DNA from: Adineta steineri
Lineage: Eukaryota > Rotifera > Eurotatoria > Adinetida > Adinetidae
Length of the DNA stretch: 64,000 nucleotides
Reading direction: 5' to 3'
Assembly (NCBI GenBank): GCA_905250115.1
Contig: CAJNOI010000054.1
Coordinates: forward strand, 1-64,000
Positions 50,177 to 64,000 of this stretch are shown here, piece by piece; position 1 is the stretch's first letter; every line of letters starts with the position of its first letter. Under the pieces are notes generated by a model. The model worked only from the letters and a program-made list of their open reading frames with translations, did not search any database and had not been told where the DNA came from. Made by a program: the position numbers and the translations under genes.

Positions 50177-52854
50177 CTATCCTGATTTTTCGTCAGCATC
50201 ATCGCCATCACCAGTGTCTTTCTTATCTTTACGAAAAACGTTAGCATCAACTTCTTCTACTTGTAAATAACGTTCACCATCAACATTAGTCCAATATTTA
50301 TTTTGCGGTAAATTTCGTTCTTCATTGGACATCTCATTTTCAATTGCAAATACAATACGTGCACGTTCTAAATGCCTATATATTTCAAAAAAATAAAGCA
50401 AACATTTTATAATAAAAAAAATAAGTAAAATCATTTTTTTCTACTAACCATACTTGTGTTGCACCTTCAATAATATTTCCATATGTATCACCCATCATAG
50501 CAACAAGTAAATTAAGTAAAAGAATTGTGACAACAATAATATAAACAATCAGCAGTGTAACACTTATATAACTATATGTTGTTTCTGTATAAGCATCAAG
50601 ATCAAAGTCTCCTAGCATGCCTAGAAAACATTGCTTAACACTTACAAGGAAACCACCAAAACCTAAAATGAAATAAATATACAATTTTATGTCTATATTA
50701 TCTTTTTTTTTGTTACCATTTTGTTCAAATAAAATAAAAAATGTTTGTGAGAATCCTCCAAGAAATACCACATAAATAACACAAAATCGGAGAACATCAT
50801 TTAAAAGCATTTCATATATCATCACAACAAATGGACCAGTTAAACGAAATGCCATAACAAAAAATAACATATAACCCCAACCAAGAATTGATGCTAGTGC
50901 TAGTCCTGCTATTTCAGCTCGCATACCTAATATTCGAAGAATATTAGTTATATAAATAGTCAAACAAAACGCGCATGATAAACTGTTTTCAAGAAGACCT
51001 GAACCCTATTGAATAATGAAAGATTTTATTTTAAGAAAACTAGAAAAAATAATTTATTTTACCGTTGTATTAAAATATTTCCGTATACCGACATTGTTCA
51101 TTTCTTTAAATTCACTGTTTCCTTTCCATATAGCACCTGCTAGAACAATCATTCTACCAACAGTACATATTCCTTGTACAATCATCCCTGAAGGTTCAAT
51201 ATCTACTATAACTGCATCTTCACCTTCACCTTCAAACTAAATCAAAATAGGAAAATACAAAAAAATTATTTACATAATCAACGATCGAATAACGTTCTAT
51301 CAATTATAATCAGTCTTTTTTTTGGCTACGGTATAGGCATCTATAATTTTGTTACTCATTCTAATTTCGATATTTTCATAATTTATATCGTTTAAATATC
51401 GATTATTAAATAATTATATAAGTAAAAAGAAAGAAATATATTACCGTCTCTGTTCGAACTTGATCAAGAATAGTTGTAATAAGAAAAACCATTAAATAAG
51501 AAAATGTAGCCAAAAAACGATTAAAAAAAATTTTTCTTGCAAAACGTTCCCATTTTTTATTAACTAAATCAATCATACGCGGATGCATAATAAGTTCAAC
51601 ATGTGCAGTTTGTACAATGATTTCTAATGCTCCAACTTGTGCTTCAAGATTCTAAATTAAACAAAATAGTATTAATGTATAAAAAAAAATCAAATCTCAT
51701 TTTACATCTTCTCGAAATTCTAAATCAACTTGATCTAGTGGATAAAGTACACATGCAACCGGTCCAAAACTCCATTGTGTTATTTTACGTTCTTCAAGTA
51801 AAAATGAGAACATTTCCGCTTGACCGATCTTAGCCGCTAATGTTAAAGGTGTAAAACCATCTTTATTTAAACGTTTCCATATTGGAATGACTCGTTTTTT
51901 TTCTATTTGATACAATTCATCTTCTTCGTCGCTAGAATCGTTATCTTCTTCTTGTTCTTGTAACCAACGTTCTTTAAATTTTGTATATATTTCAGGTAAA
52001 TTTTGAATAACAAGTAAATGTAATACAGTATTACTATTTGAATCAACCTATTTAATTTTTCTATATGTTCAAAAAAATATATATAAAAATTTTATAACAT
52101 ACCGCGTCCATTGAAGCACCATATTTTAGTAAAATTTCGACTATATCCCATTGATTCGTACAACATGCAAATGCTAATGGTGTTTCACCATAATAACACG
52201 GTCTGCCGCTAAAAGAAGACTTCAATCTATATATCTCTTCTTTTTTTTATTTAAATAAAACTTACACTGAGAAAAATTTTCCTTTAGCGGCTGACGTTAG
52301 TTGTTGTACTTGATAAGGTTCATTCAATGGATCACCTAATAACCATTCAACCATGGTCGGATTTTGTTTAATAATTGCAATATGAAGTGCTACTTCCCCA
52401 TAATATTCCTAGAAAAACAAATATGAGTCATTTTATATTTTTTTACAATTAAAAGAAAGAAAATTTCTTTTTAACTTACAGGTAGATTGTATATTTGTGT
52501 TATTGTATAAGGAAAGTTTCTTATTAAATATTGAGCCATCTTAAGATGAGTTTCAGTTCCATATAAAAATAACATATGAATTGGACATTCACCAACAGGT
52601 CCACGTGCATCAACATTTTTCGGATCTAGAGTTACAAGACGTTGAAATCCTTCTTCATCAGCTTTACGTACAGCTTCCCAAATCGTTCCACCTTTACGTG
52701 AAGCTTCTGTTTGTCGTTCAACTGCTGATAAAACTGATAATTTTTCATCTTCTCCTGCATTACTTGCTCGTTTTTTCTTAAGAGCACCAGGAAAGCTTAT
52801 ACGCGACCAGATATTTGTAACCGCTGATGTAGCTTTTTTCTCTTCGGCAGACAT
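50177..52854 (-). CDS. TRPV-type cation channel
   Basis: A gene of about ten exons from MSAEEKKATSAV (52854) to the stop at 50177. The N-terminal half has ankyrin repeats (GECPIHMLFLYG, YYGEVALHIAIIKQNPTMVEWLL, YYGETPLAFACCTNQWDIVEILL, NKDGFTPLTLAAKIGQAEMF). Six membrane helices follow; the pore region reads CFLGMLGDFDLDAYTE, with the TRPV-like GMLGD filter, and S6 is LLIVYIIVVTILLLNLLVAMMGDTY, followed by a TRP-box-like TQVW...LERARIVF. The C-terminus is short and acidic. Known for the family: nonselective or calcium-permeable channels in mechano-, thermo- and chemosensation. Invertebrate Nanchung/OSM-9 relatives act in ciliated sensory neurons; the exact subtype needs a tree. Confidence 0.9.
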
Positions 52855-53531
52855 GGGTATATTATTGTTCGTTTTTCTTCAGTATATTTTGATTCGAAAT
52901 ATGTCTGTACACGTATTATTATTATTATTATTATTGTATGTTACGATTTGTATGTATGAATATCAAAAGGTCGATTTTGTCTCTCTTTTCTGTCCATTCG
53001 TTGATTTATTAATGTGAATAAACCATGCTGTACATACCTGTTTGATAGTATCATCACATTGATCAATCGAGCGGAAACATGAAAAAAGAAACCTCGATTC
53101 GAAGGAGAAACAGCGTTATAATAACAAATATAAACACGTTAGAAGAGAAAAAAAATAAAATACCCCGTTTTTAAATCTCAAGTCTGAGTCATAAACATTA
53201 GTTTAACTAATATATGATATAATCAAGGTGTATATTTACTTAATAGTGTATTAAATATTAATGTATTATTTCAAGGTTGTTTATGTGTATATCCTGTCGT
53301 AATTTGTTTAATATGAATAAATTTGTTTTGTCCGTTTTCTTTCTTTACCTGAGAATATGATATTCTCTTCAATATAGTATTAAAGTGGTTTGTTGTAAAC
53401 AAACTTAATCATCGAGTCAAGGACGAGTTATAGGTTGTATAAATAAGAGACAGTATAATTGCTCCTTACAATCACACCATTTCAGTTATTATTCAAACCT
53501 AACGTATTACTAATAAATCAAAATTTAAAAG
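52855..53531. promoter_or_regulatory. Divergent intergenic region (TRPV / ARM-TIR-SAM)
   Basis: 677 bp between head-to-head starts, so it should hold both promoters. An ATT microsatellite (52914-52935) lies near the TRPV side. No TATA or other specific element can be assigned with confidence in such AT-rich DNA. Confidence 0.4.
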
Positions 53532-56500
53532 ATGTATAGTACTCCCTATGCGCATCAACAAGTTTATTCAACATATAATAATCAACAAGGATCACAACCG
53601 ATGTTTAATAATTTAAATATTCACAATACATCATCATCACCATCACCATCATCGAAACTGATAGTACAACATTGTAATACGATAAGACAGAAAGCAAAAG
53701 TTATTACTAAAGATGAATTAGAACGTATACTTGATGAATCTTATCGTGAATTGAAAACTTTAACTGTCCCATCACAAATAAATCCAAATCTTAAAAGAAT
53801 TATTATTGCACTACTTTCTATTAAATCATCTACATTACCATCACTTTCTTTACATAAATTTTTTACTTTATTACAAGCACCACTTACTCAAATTATTCGG
53901 CAATGGCAACGTACTTCTTTAAATCAAAATGATGTCTTTATGTTTACATCCATCATTAAATTATTAAGAAATCTACTTAAAAATATCTTTGATACAAATC
54001 GGTATCCAACATGGTTATTCGATACACCATTACTTACTACTATTGCTAATTTGCTCGTGAAAATGGCTAAATCGAAAAATTTTTTTAATAAAAAAAATCA
54101 CCGTGAATCAAAAGCGTTCCTTCATTTATTCAGTATTTATATAGATTATCAAACTGATTTAAACGAAGAGAAAACTTTTAATAAAGATATATTGGATAAA
54201 TTAATTGATCCTGTTACTCAATGCCTTCGATCAAATCATTATATTGATATATTCAGTCAATTACAAACTAAGAAAGAAGTACTGAAGATGCAAAAAAGAT
54301 TTTTTCTTAGTAAATGCCCATCATTTCTCGTATCTTATAATGGTATGATTATTTTTATTATATTTACATATGAAATTATAATTATTTTTTTTTCTAGGAT
54401 CTCGTCTTGAACAAATAACGGAAAGTTTACTTTCAACAATGTTACCACAATATCTTACTTTATTCAATGAATTAATTCCATTGATTCATCAATGGAAACG
54501 TTCAACTATACGAGCTATAAATCATTTAATTAAAATAGTTAAACATGGATCAATAAATACAGCAATACTTGCAGATCATTTACCTTTTATTGATCATATC
54601 TTAACTTTAGTTGATACACCAATATTATATAATAAACTTACTGTTACATCATCAAAACTAGAGACAGATTTAATGCATACAATAATTAATTTTCTTGCTA
54701 ATATGATTAATGAACCAACAATCTTAGCATATATTAAACAAAAGAAAATGACAGCTTCATTTCTTCGTTTAACATCAGCACAATATCAACCGTTAGTATA
54801 TGATGCATATACTATTCTTGCTCATACAACAACTGAAGCAGATATAAAAGAGATGCATAATCCCGATGCTTTACTTTCAACAGTTACTGAATCATTAAAA
54901 AATCTTGTAGCTAATCAAAATTCGGATAATTTACAACAAACTGGACAATTATTAGAAATACTTAAAGGTCTTACTCAACATGATCAAATCAAAGAAGAAA
55001 TTCTTAAACAAGATACATTTTCATTTCTTCTTGAATGTACAAAGAAGTTTACTGGAAATGTATTAACATTATTATTAGAAACTTTATGGTCATTATCATT
55101 TTCTCAAAAAGGAGCACTTGAACTTCGAGAACATCCGGAATTTCTTGAAGAAATTCAAACAATTTCAAAAAATACGAAAGATGAAGCATTGAAAAAAGCA
55201 TCTGATGGACTTGTTTGGAAGCTTGTACAAGGTATGTGGGCAAAAGAATAAAATATTCTAATATTTATTTTTGACAAATACATTTTTAGAACCAGCATTT
55301 TTGGAAAAAGTTGCAAAAAATCAAGAAGCAGAGAATCAGGAAGCTGAAGATACACTAGTTGAAACTAAAGAAGTTATTATTGGAGCAGATGGTAAAGAAC
55401 AGACAGTAACTAAAATGGTACGAAAGAGTATTACACCACCTGAACAAATCTTTCAGTATGATATTATGATTTCATATTGTCATGCGGATAGCGAATTAAT
55501 TCATAAAATTCATCAATTTCTTCTCGATCAGGGTTTTAAAATATGGATTGATCTTAATAATATGTTTGGTCCAGGTAATAAAAAACAGTTTGTATGAGAA
55601 AAAATACTATCTTTTTGTTTTTCATTTTAAACTAAAGCAATGAGTGCTATGGCTGAAGCTGTTGAAAACTGTGAATTTGTCATTATGTGTATGTCGGATT
55701 CGTATAAGCAAAGTACATATTGTCAAGCTGAAGCTGAATATGCATTTGGATGTAAACGACGATTGTTACCATTAATTGTAAGACCAGGATATAAACCAGA
55801 TGGTTGGTTAGGTTTTATGATTGGTTCACGTATTTATGTTGATTTCGGTCGTTATGATTTTGATACAGCATGTGGAAAATTGATGAATGAAATTGGTTTA
55901 CAACGTAAACGACCACTTCCATCTAAAGTAGGTGTAGTTTCACAACATGAAAAACCAGATGGACCAGCTCCCGTCGTAAAAGCAGAAATCGAGAAACCGT
56001 TAGCAATTCCTGATAAATTACCGGAAGTATATACAAGCCGTAAAGCGACATTTTATTATAATCAAAAGCATATTTATCGATGGACAGAATCAGATGTATT
56101 AGATTTTCTTTATAATAATAAACTAAATGAAGTTATGCCAATGTGTGAGAAAATGGATGGTCGAGCATTAATACAATTATATAAAATGTGTGTAGCACAT
56201 CCCAGTGGAACATATAATATACTCAATGAGGAACTTAAATTAACACACAATGTTAAATTACCTATTGGAAGTTATACACGACTTTTAAGTGCTATGGAAC
56301 GAGTCGGTGAACGCCATGCCGAGGTAGTCTCATCAATAGCAAAAGCACGTAATCTACGATCAGCATCGCGACCTAGAATAACATTACCACCACCACCACC
56401 AATAATAGTATCATCATCACCATCATCATCACCACCAATTTCTCCTCAACAATCATTTCATAGTCCTCCAGCTGTATTACATACTCGTGATTTGCATTCA

Positions 56501-56620
56501 CCTTATGATATCGTTATTAATTCAAATGCTTCGACATCAGACGTGATAAAAGCAGCTCAACGCTTGGCACCTCACGTAAAGTCGATAAATCCTTCACAAC
56601 AACGTACATTATATATCTGA
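53532..56620 (+). CDS. ARM-repeat, TIR and SAM domain protein
   Basis: Four exons (53532-54342, 54398-55231, 55290-55574, 55638-56620) give 970 residues in phase. Residues about 50-560 are all-helical ARM/HEAT-like repeats. A charged linker (NQEAENQEAEDTLVE) precedes a TIR domain at about 604-731: FQYDIMISYCHADSELIHKI, QGFKIWIDLN, CEFVIMCMSDSYKQSTYC, then QAEAEYAF, and RRLLPLIV. The Glu after STYCQAE lies where NADase-active TIR domains keep their catalytic Glu. A SAM-like domain follows at about 787-868 (IYRWTESDVLDFLYNNKLNE), then a Pro/Ser-rich tail. SARM1 has the same modules in a different order (ARM-SAM-SAM-TIR). Function unknown; NAD cleavage or immune signalling are hypotheses. Confidence 0.85.
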
Positions 56621-57205
56621 GAGTATTCGTGTATTACCGGTGATTTTATGTTTTACTAAAACTTTCAAAACTAACGGTTCACAAAAGAAAATTTTATGAA
56701 AAACAATATTTTAATTGTTTTTGATTGATTTAAATACCAGTAAATATTTTCTTGAAAAATCTCCTTTTTTTTGTTTCGATATACTTTTATATTTACTACT
56801 ATACTGTTATAGCAATTCAATAATCATCAATCGTATTACTATATAGTATAAAAAACAAACTTCATCAAGAACATATTAGTGTATTATTATAAAAAAAATA
56901 GGTTTACACATTTCGGAAAAAAAAAGATTAATTAAATATAGATATCGACATTAAAAAAAAATTATTATCTTACTAGAGAAGATTTATTCATTAGTAATCA
57001 TATTTATATTGAATAGAATAATTTACGGAAATAAAATTTTTATTTTCTTCACATAATAATATCTGATTTGTTCGAACTATCAAAATATACTGTTCATATA
57101 TGAATATATCATGAAAAGAAAAATCACACAAATACACATGTTTAACTTAAATAATCAATTGATAAAAAAAAATATATATCGATGTCATTTAATTTTCATT
57201 TGAAT
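56621..57205. other. Convergent AT-rich intergenic region
   Basis: About 585 bp of 3' flanks; homopolymer runs only. Confidence 0.45.
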
Positions 57206-59360
<2,155 letters not shown>

Positions 59361-62300
59361 TGGTATGATTTTAATTAATATTCTTTTATTTATTTTTTTC
59401 TATGTTCTTCGTTTACTCAATTAATCGCTTTAAACGGTGAGTACATGAATCATCTTCACCTTGTATGACTAATGGTTAATTGAAATCACATAATTAAATA
59501 AAAACAGTTAATAATTTTATTAATTTATCAATTAATATTTATTATTCAAGTTGAAAATTTTATCTCGAGAGTATATATAATACGATAGATGGCATTATTA
59601 GTAGGCATTTATCAGTATAAACGAGAATTTTCATATTTATGCTTTTAGGTAGTAGCGCAACCAGATAATCACAGGTGTCCTGACTACGCTATTAGTTTTA
59701 GGTCTTATTGAAAGTTGTCAATACTGGATTAGAGAAAACTCTTATAGTATATATTCAAATTAGTTTTTAACATGTCTTTCATCATATTTGGTTAAAATTC
59801 ATAGAGAATGATGCTCGTGATATATGTTCATTTAATTGACTCAGCTTGAAATCGAACATTCTGGATTTAATACGCACCTGTTGGTATGAATAACACACAA
59901 GAGTATAGGATTGTGTAAGAATGTATGCAAAATTTGTTGCTTATCGATACAAAAAAAGGGAAAATAATTCACATTTGTAAATCAATTATTCAATTCGGAT
60001 GTAAGAGAATTTCATTATAGAAATATTAACAGCATAGTTCAAATCTAGACTCAAAAATGTTGAGTACGACCAGCTTCTAACATGGTTACATTCAGAAAGA
60101 AGACATTAATCTTTTTTATTTATATATGAATGTAAAATATTAAATTGAAGCCTTATATCATGAAATTATTATTAAATCATCGTAGTTTGTGATTAGTATA
60201 GACGATTCGCGAACCGGAACGATAAGCACGCAAGCATCTGAGTGTGGGTGAGGGCGCTGATCCAGAAAAGATAACATCGATAGATTCCTGTATCCATGTC
60301 GATTCATATTTGCCTTGACTTTCTTTGTTTTCGCTGATATTATGGACCTAAATACTCGCGTATCCATCATTCACTGACCCAGATGATTCAAGCAGAAACT
60401 TAATGTTATCTTTCAACAAGGGAGTGTATTCGGGCGTACTGCCATAGAGTAAGTTTTAAAGAATATTCTGCTCTATAGAGAATTCAATTATGAACTTCTC
60501 TAGTTATTCTTTTGATGTCTACAACAAAAATTAACCAATATTTAATTTGCGAAAATTTTCTTCTAAGACTTTTTATGCAAGTCAGTTAGAAGTAATGAAT
60601 GATGGCTTTGTATAATAAAAATAGATTTAAATTAGATGTAAACAAGTCGAAAAATAGAAATTTACTCTTATAATTGATCGATTTTTTCATAAATGATGTA
60701 GATTCGTTTGTTTTAATTTAAAATATCGCGAATAAATGGAACGTTTGTTTTAGTTGGGTTCGATGTATGTATTAAAATAATGACAAAATTATGAAAAACT
60801 TTTCTTCTGGATAGTATACAAAAAAAGTATCCCGAGAAAGGTAGCAACATTGGTCACAAAAAAAGGCTTCTGATGAATGTAAATATAAATATCATATTCT
60901 TCGTTTCATCCAGGTCATTGCCTGATAGAGTATTTTTTATTTCTTATAATATCGTGATAACTAATAAGAGTGTTATTAATATTTTCTTTTTTATTCGATC
61001 AAAAAGTCATTACGACTAATAATGCTCCTGTAAGCCTATCGTTTAGAGAGAGAAAAAATACAATCTAGATAAGAAATTACCACAGTAGTCCTCGTAGAAT
61101 AAAAAAATGTTAAAGTTATTCACAACAAAGGAAGTAATCAGCACGTGCAACGAATACAACAGAAAAATATTTTCGAATCATTGTTCAATTCATATATTTG
61201 ATAATTATAATCATAAAAGTATTTAACAAAGTGATTATCGTGATAAAATATAACTTGTTAAGCTTCTATATACTATGTCACGAAATATAAACATGTCACA
61301 ATTTCGAGAATCAATATATAAAGATTATTGAAATATTCCTATTTTAGATCTTTTGACCTTCGAAAATGTGTTTCCTTATAAAATGTTTTTTTATAATGAT
61401 GGCATGTATACAAAAAACATTGCATGAATGTAAATTATTCATTATTATTAATCTAAAGAGAATATAAATGATTCATTTCTTTTTATATCCTGGATCAAAA
61501 ACAAGAGTGATACTCATCGATCACTTAAAAAGATGCTAATCATTCAATTGGAAGGCTGTTAAAGTATTATTTCTATTTGTACAGATTTCTTGTTAGTTCT
61601 CTCATGCAATTCTAAACGTACTGGAATAATATTCGTATGTCTTATCATCCAATATTTATAATATGTGTTTTGTGTATAGAGATGGAAAATTATAATTGTA
61701 AATCATTCGAAGTTCTCGATCTAAATCATTCTCTAGAGAGTTTTTCTTTTCTTTCCTGTGTACTTGTTTTGTTAACTATATAACAGAAAAAAGTCACATT
61801 ACATATAAAGATTTTCTAATCCTTAAGAACATCAAGTAGGACAATGTCTAAGTAACTTTTGCAAGTATGTTTTTGAAGTGAATTGTTCTGATAATGATAG
61901 AAATGAATGTTGTCTGCAGATATCTTTTCCTAATAAACATATTCGCATGAAATTTTTCTGACATTGTTTTTAATGAGACTGAAACCTTGTAGTTTACAAA
62001 TGCAAAGCACTTTCTCATGCTTGTTTTATACATCTGAAGTATGATATGTAAAAAAATACAATAAAACCTAGAAATATGCGCTTGACAACATTATTTTTTT
62101 AATGAAATAAAAATTTTATTCTTCAACATTAACAGAAAAGAGTCAGTACATTTATAAGATAAATATTATTTTCAATATAACAGTAATGTATTGTTTGCGT
62201 ATGATTATATAAAAGTTTATTTAGTTTGCATTTAGAATGTAATCGTGTCATGATGCTCAGGAAATAAGTATAGTTAGTGTCACATGCAATATCCTATTTA

Positions 62301-64000
62301 TTATACAAAAAATATAGATCATGAAACCTAGTGTATCAAATGAGAAGATTAATAATGAATAGCTTAAAGTATTTTTAACATAGTATTACGATGAAATATT
62401 ATTAAATTTTATGAAAATCGCAAGAAACTCTTCTGTATTTTTCTTAAATTTCATAGAATGAGACAGATATTTTAGAATAGACCACTTATTGTTTACAGAC
62501 GACGAGTTTTCTACATATTTATTTAAAATTGAAATAGACGCTTCCGTGCAACTGTTAGATATCATCTATTCTTTATGATTATTAATAGAAATCGAAAAGA
62601 TAATCTTTTACGAGAGAGAATCTTCCAGAAAGAAGATATTAGGTATCTCAGAATATTTATGCCTGCTTCATTTTTTTTATATATCTCACTATAACCCAGT
62701 GAGAAAAATATTAATCTTTTAGAAAAGAAGATCTATAAAAAATCCTGATATAAATTCCGATTTGCAATGTGGAAAAGTCTTCTGATGCTCTGTATTGTGA
62801 GAGGTAATTCTAAAATGTAAGGTTTTATTTTAAGATAAGATATATTCAAAATAAAATGTGCCCAGAGCTTCTTAGACATTTAGGATAGTATTTAAAAAAC
62901 ATGAAATGTAGATAAAGAAAAGATGTAAACAAATATATTTGAATTAGAAAATTTGTGATCAAACTCTTAGGACATTTTTCTAGCGCTCTTGATTGTGTGT
63001 CTTGTAAAAAATATATTCAAGAAAGTTCTCTTTTTCTTTCGTATTTATTTTACATTAACCATAAACTAGTTCATAGCTTGAATTCAGGTAAGTTTTTGTC
63101 CTATAGTATAGATTTGGTATAATATTCATAAGGTCGATGATTTTTCTAAAGAAATATTAATAGAGTTACATCTGTTTCTGGCACAGTTGTTATACTTCAT
63201 ATTTTATTCATTATTTATAAGATCAAGATTGTTCCACATGCTTAAATTGAATGAAATAGACCTGATAACAGAAATCCAGAATAGATTTTAATTGACATTC
63301 ATATTTTCCATTTTGCATCTGACAAAAAAAATCGTCTAACTGTTAACTTTCATTTGAGTTCATATAATGACTAGAGATAATGTCTATTTGTTAAAAATAT
63401 ACCATCGAGATATAACCGATCGCTGATAAGAATAGAATCTTTGTTAATGTTCAACTAAAGAATAGATTAACAGTCCCTAGTCGAACTTTTTTTTAGAAGC
63501 GCATGAGATTCTTGACTTTCTTGAGGTCAGGCCTGGTCAAGCGTTTGAAAAAAAGGTTCGACAAGGGATATTATCTGATCTAATAGTCATTTTTGCACGT
63601 TGTTCAAATTAATATTTTTATTATTCTTGTATATGATTAACATTTAAGTTAAAATATACAGAGTACTTATGCGTTTCCTCGTCTATGATTGTTTTTTTAG
63701 TATCATCATCAAATAATAAGAACAATGCAATCAGGATCTATTCATTTCCGTCATATGTCGAGATCGAACCACTTACATTTCGTATTTTTGATTTATTTGT
63801 TATGTTGAGACTATATGTGATTAGATAAAAAGAAGAAAAGCCCTGGGTATGTAGACCTTTTGAACTAGATCGAAATATATAAAATAATTTAATTAAAGAG
63901 ACCTTTGTTACATATCGGTAATAGATTTTTTTTCTCACTAGGGATACTCTGTTCATGGCTGGTAAATAAATAAAATATGAGTTTATATAGAAAAATTTCA
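59361..64000. other. 4.6 kb AT-rich region without recognisable genes
   Basis: Short frames (60158-60370, 61848-62033, 63738-63956, all minus) lack motifs. A moderately GC-richer patch at about 60200-60400 contains gagtgtgggtgaggg, reminiscent of the GT-rich arrays elsewhere, and may be a decayed repeat. No tRNA or rRNA seen. Confidence 0.45.

Noticed and set aside
60158-60370. Possible gene or tRNA in the GC-richer patch near 60.2 kb
   Set aside because: No cloverleaf with a T-loop motif could be drawn and the 70-codon frame lacks any family signature.

Overview
This is an AT-rich animal nuclear window. It has compact intron-containing genes (most introns about 45-70 nt, GT...AG) on both strands, separated by AT-rich spacers with few coding signs. 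A bdelloid rotifer fits best: ordinary metazoan genes (tubby, TRPV, opsin, tryptophan hydroxylase, HP1, PI4K2, ZDHHC) sit beside genes of fungal character (a GT15 mannosyltransferase and a fungal-type UDP-glycosyltransferase) and beside divergent 7TM receptors, a Cys-rich P-loop GTPase and an ARM-TIR-SAM protein. The organism call is inference; no rRNA, mitochondrial or other decisive marker is present.

Layout. 1-26.5 kb: a 26/29 kDa-type cathepsin (-), a divergent rhodopsin-like GPCR (+), a hAT-type MITE, a GT15 mannosyltransferase (-), a P-loop GTPase with Cys-rich region (-), HP1 (-), a large EF-hand/WD40 protein of at least 21 exons (+), an opsin (+), a small four-helix membrane protein (+), and the first 117 codons of a flavin monooxygenase cut by a 256-N gap. 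26.5-44.6 kb: a second divergent GPCR (-), a 5 kb spacer, a three-exon UDP-glycosyltransferase (+), a Pmp3/UPF0057 proteolipid (-), a tubby-like protein (-) and a DHHC palmitoyltransferase (+). 44.7-64 kb: tryptophan 5-hydroxylase (-) with an uncharacterised 387-aa ORF inside its largest intron, a TRPV channel (-) divergent from an ARM-TIR-SAM gene (+), PI4-kinase type II (-), and 4.6 kb with no recognisable gene.

How the genes relate. There are no operons; adjacent genes are independent transcription units. Many products act in sensory, ciliary or membrane-lipid signalling (opsin, two other 7TM receptors, TRPV, tubby, PI4K2, DHHC, serotonin synthesis), but nothing in the sequence shows co-regulation.

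Structure and assembly. The first 47 bases of the window are the exact reverse complement of the 47 bases immediately right of the N gap. The monooxygenase cut by the gap does not resume on the right, so that join is doubtful. GT/CA-rich telomere-like inverted arrays, an 85-bp repeat present in two introns of one gene, and a GAAACC/GGTTTC hairpin cluster are the main non-coding structures. Exon coordinates were derived by eye from splice sites and reading phase; no transcript data or searches were available.
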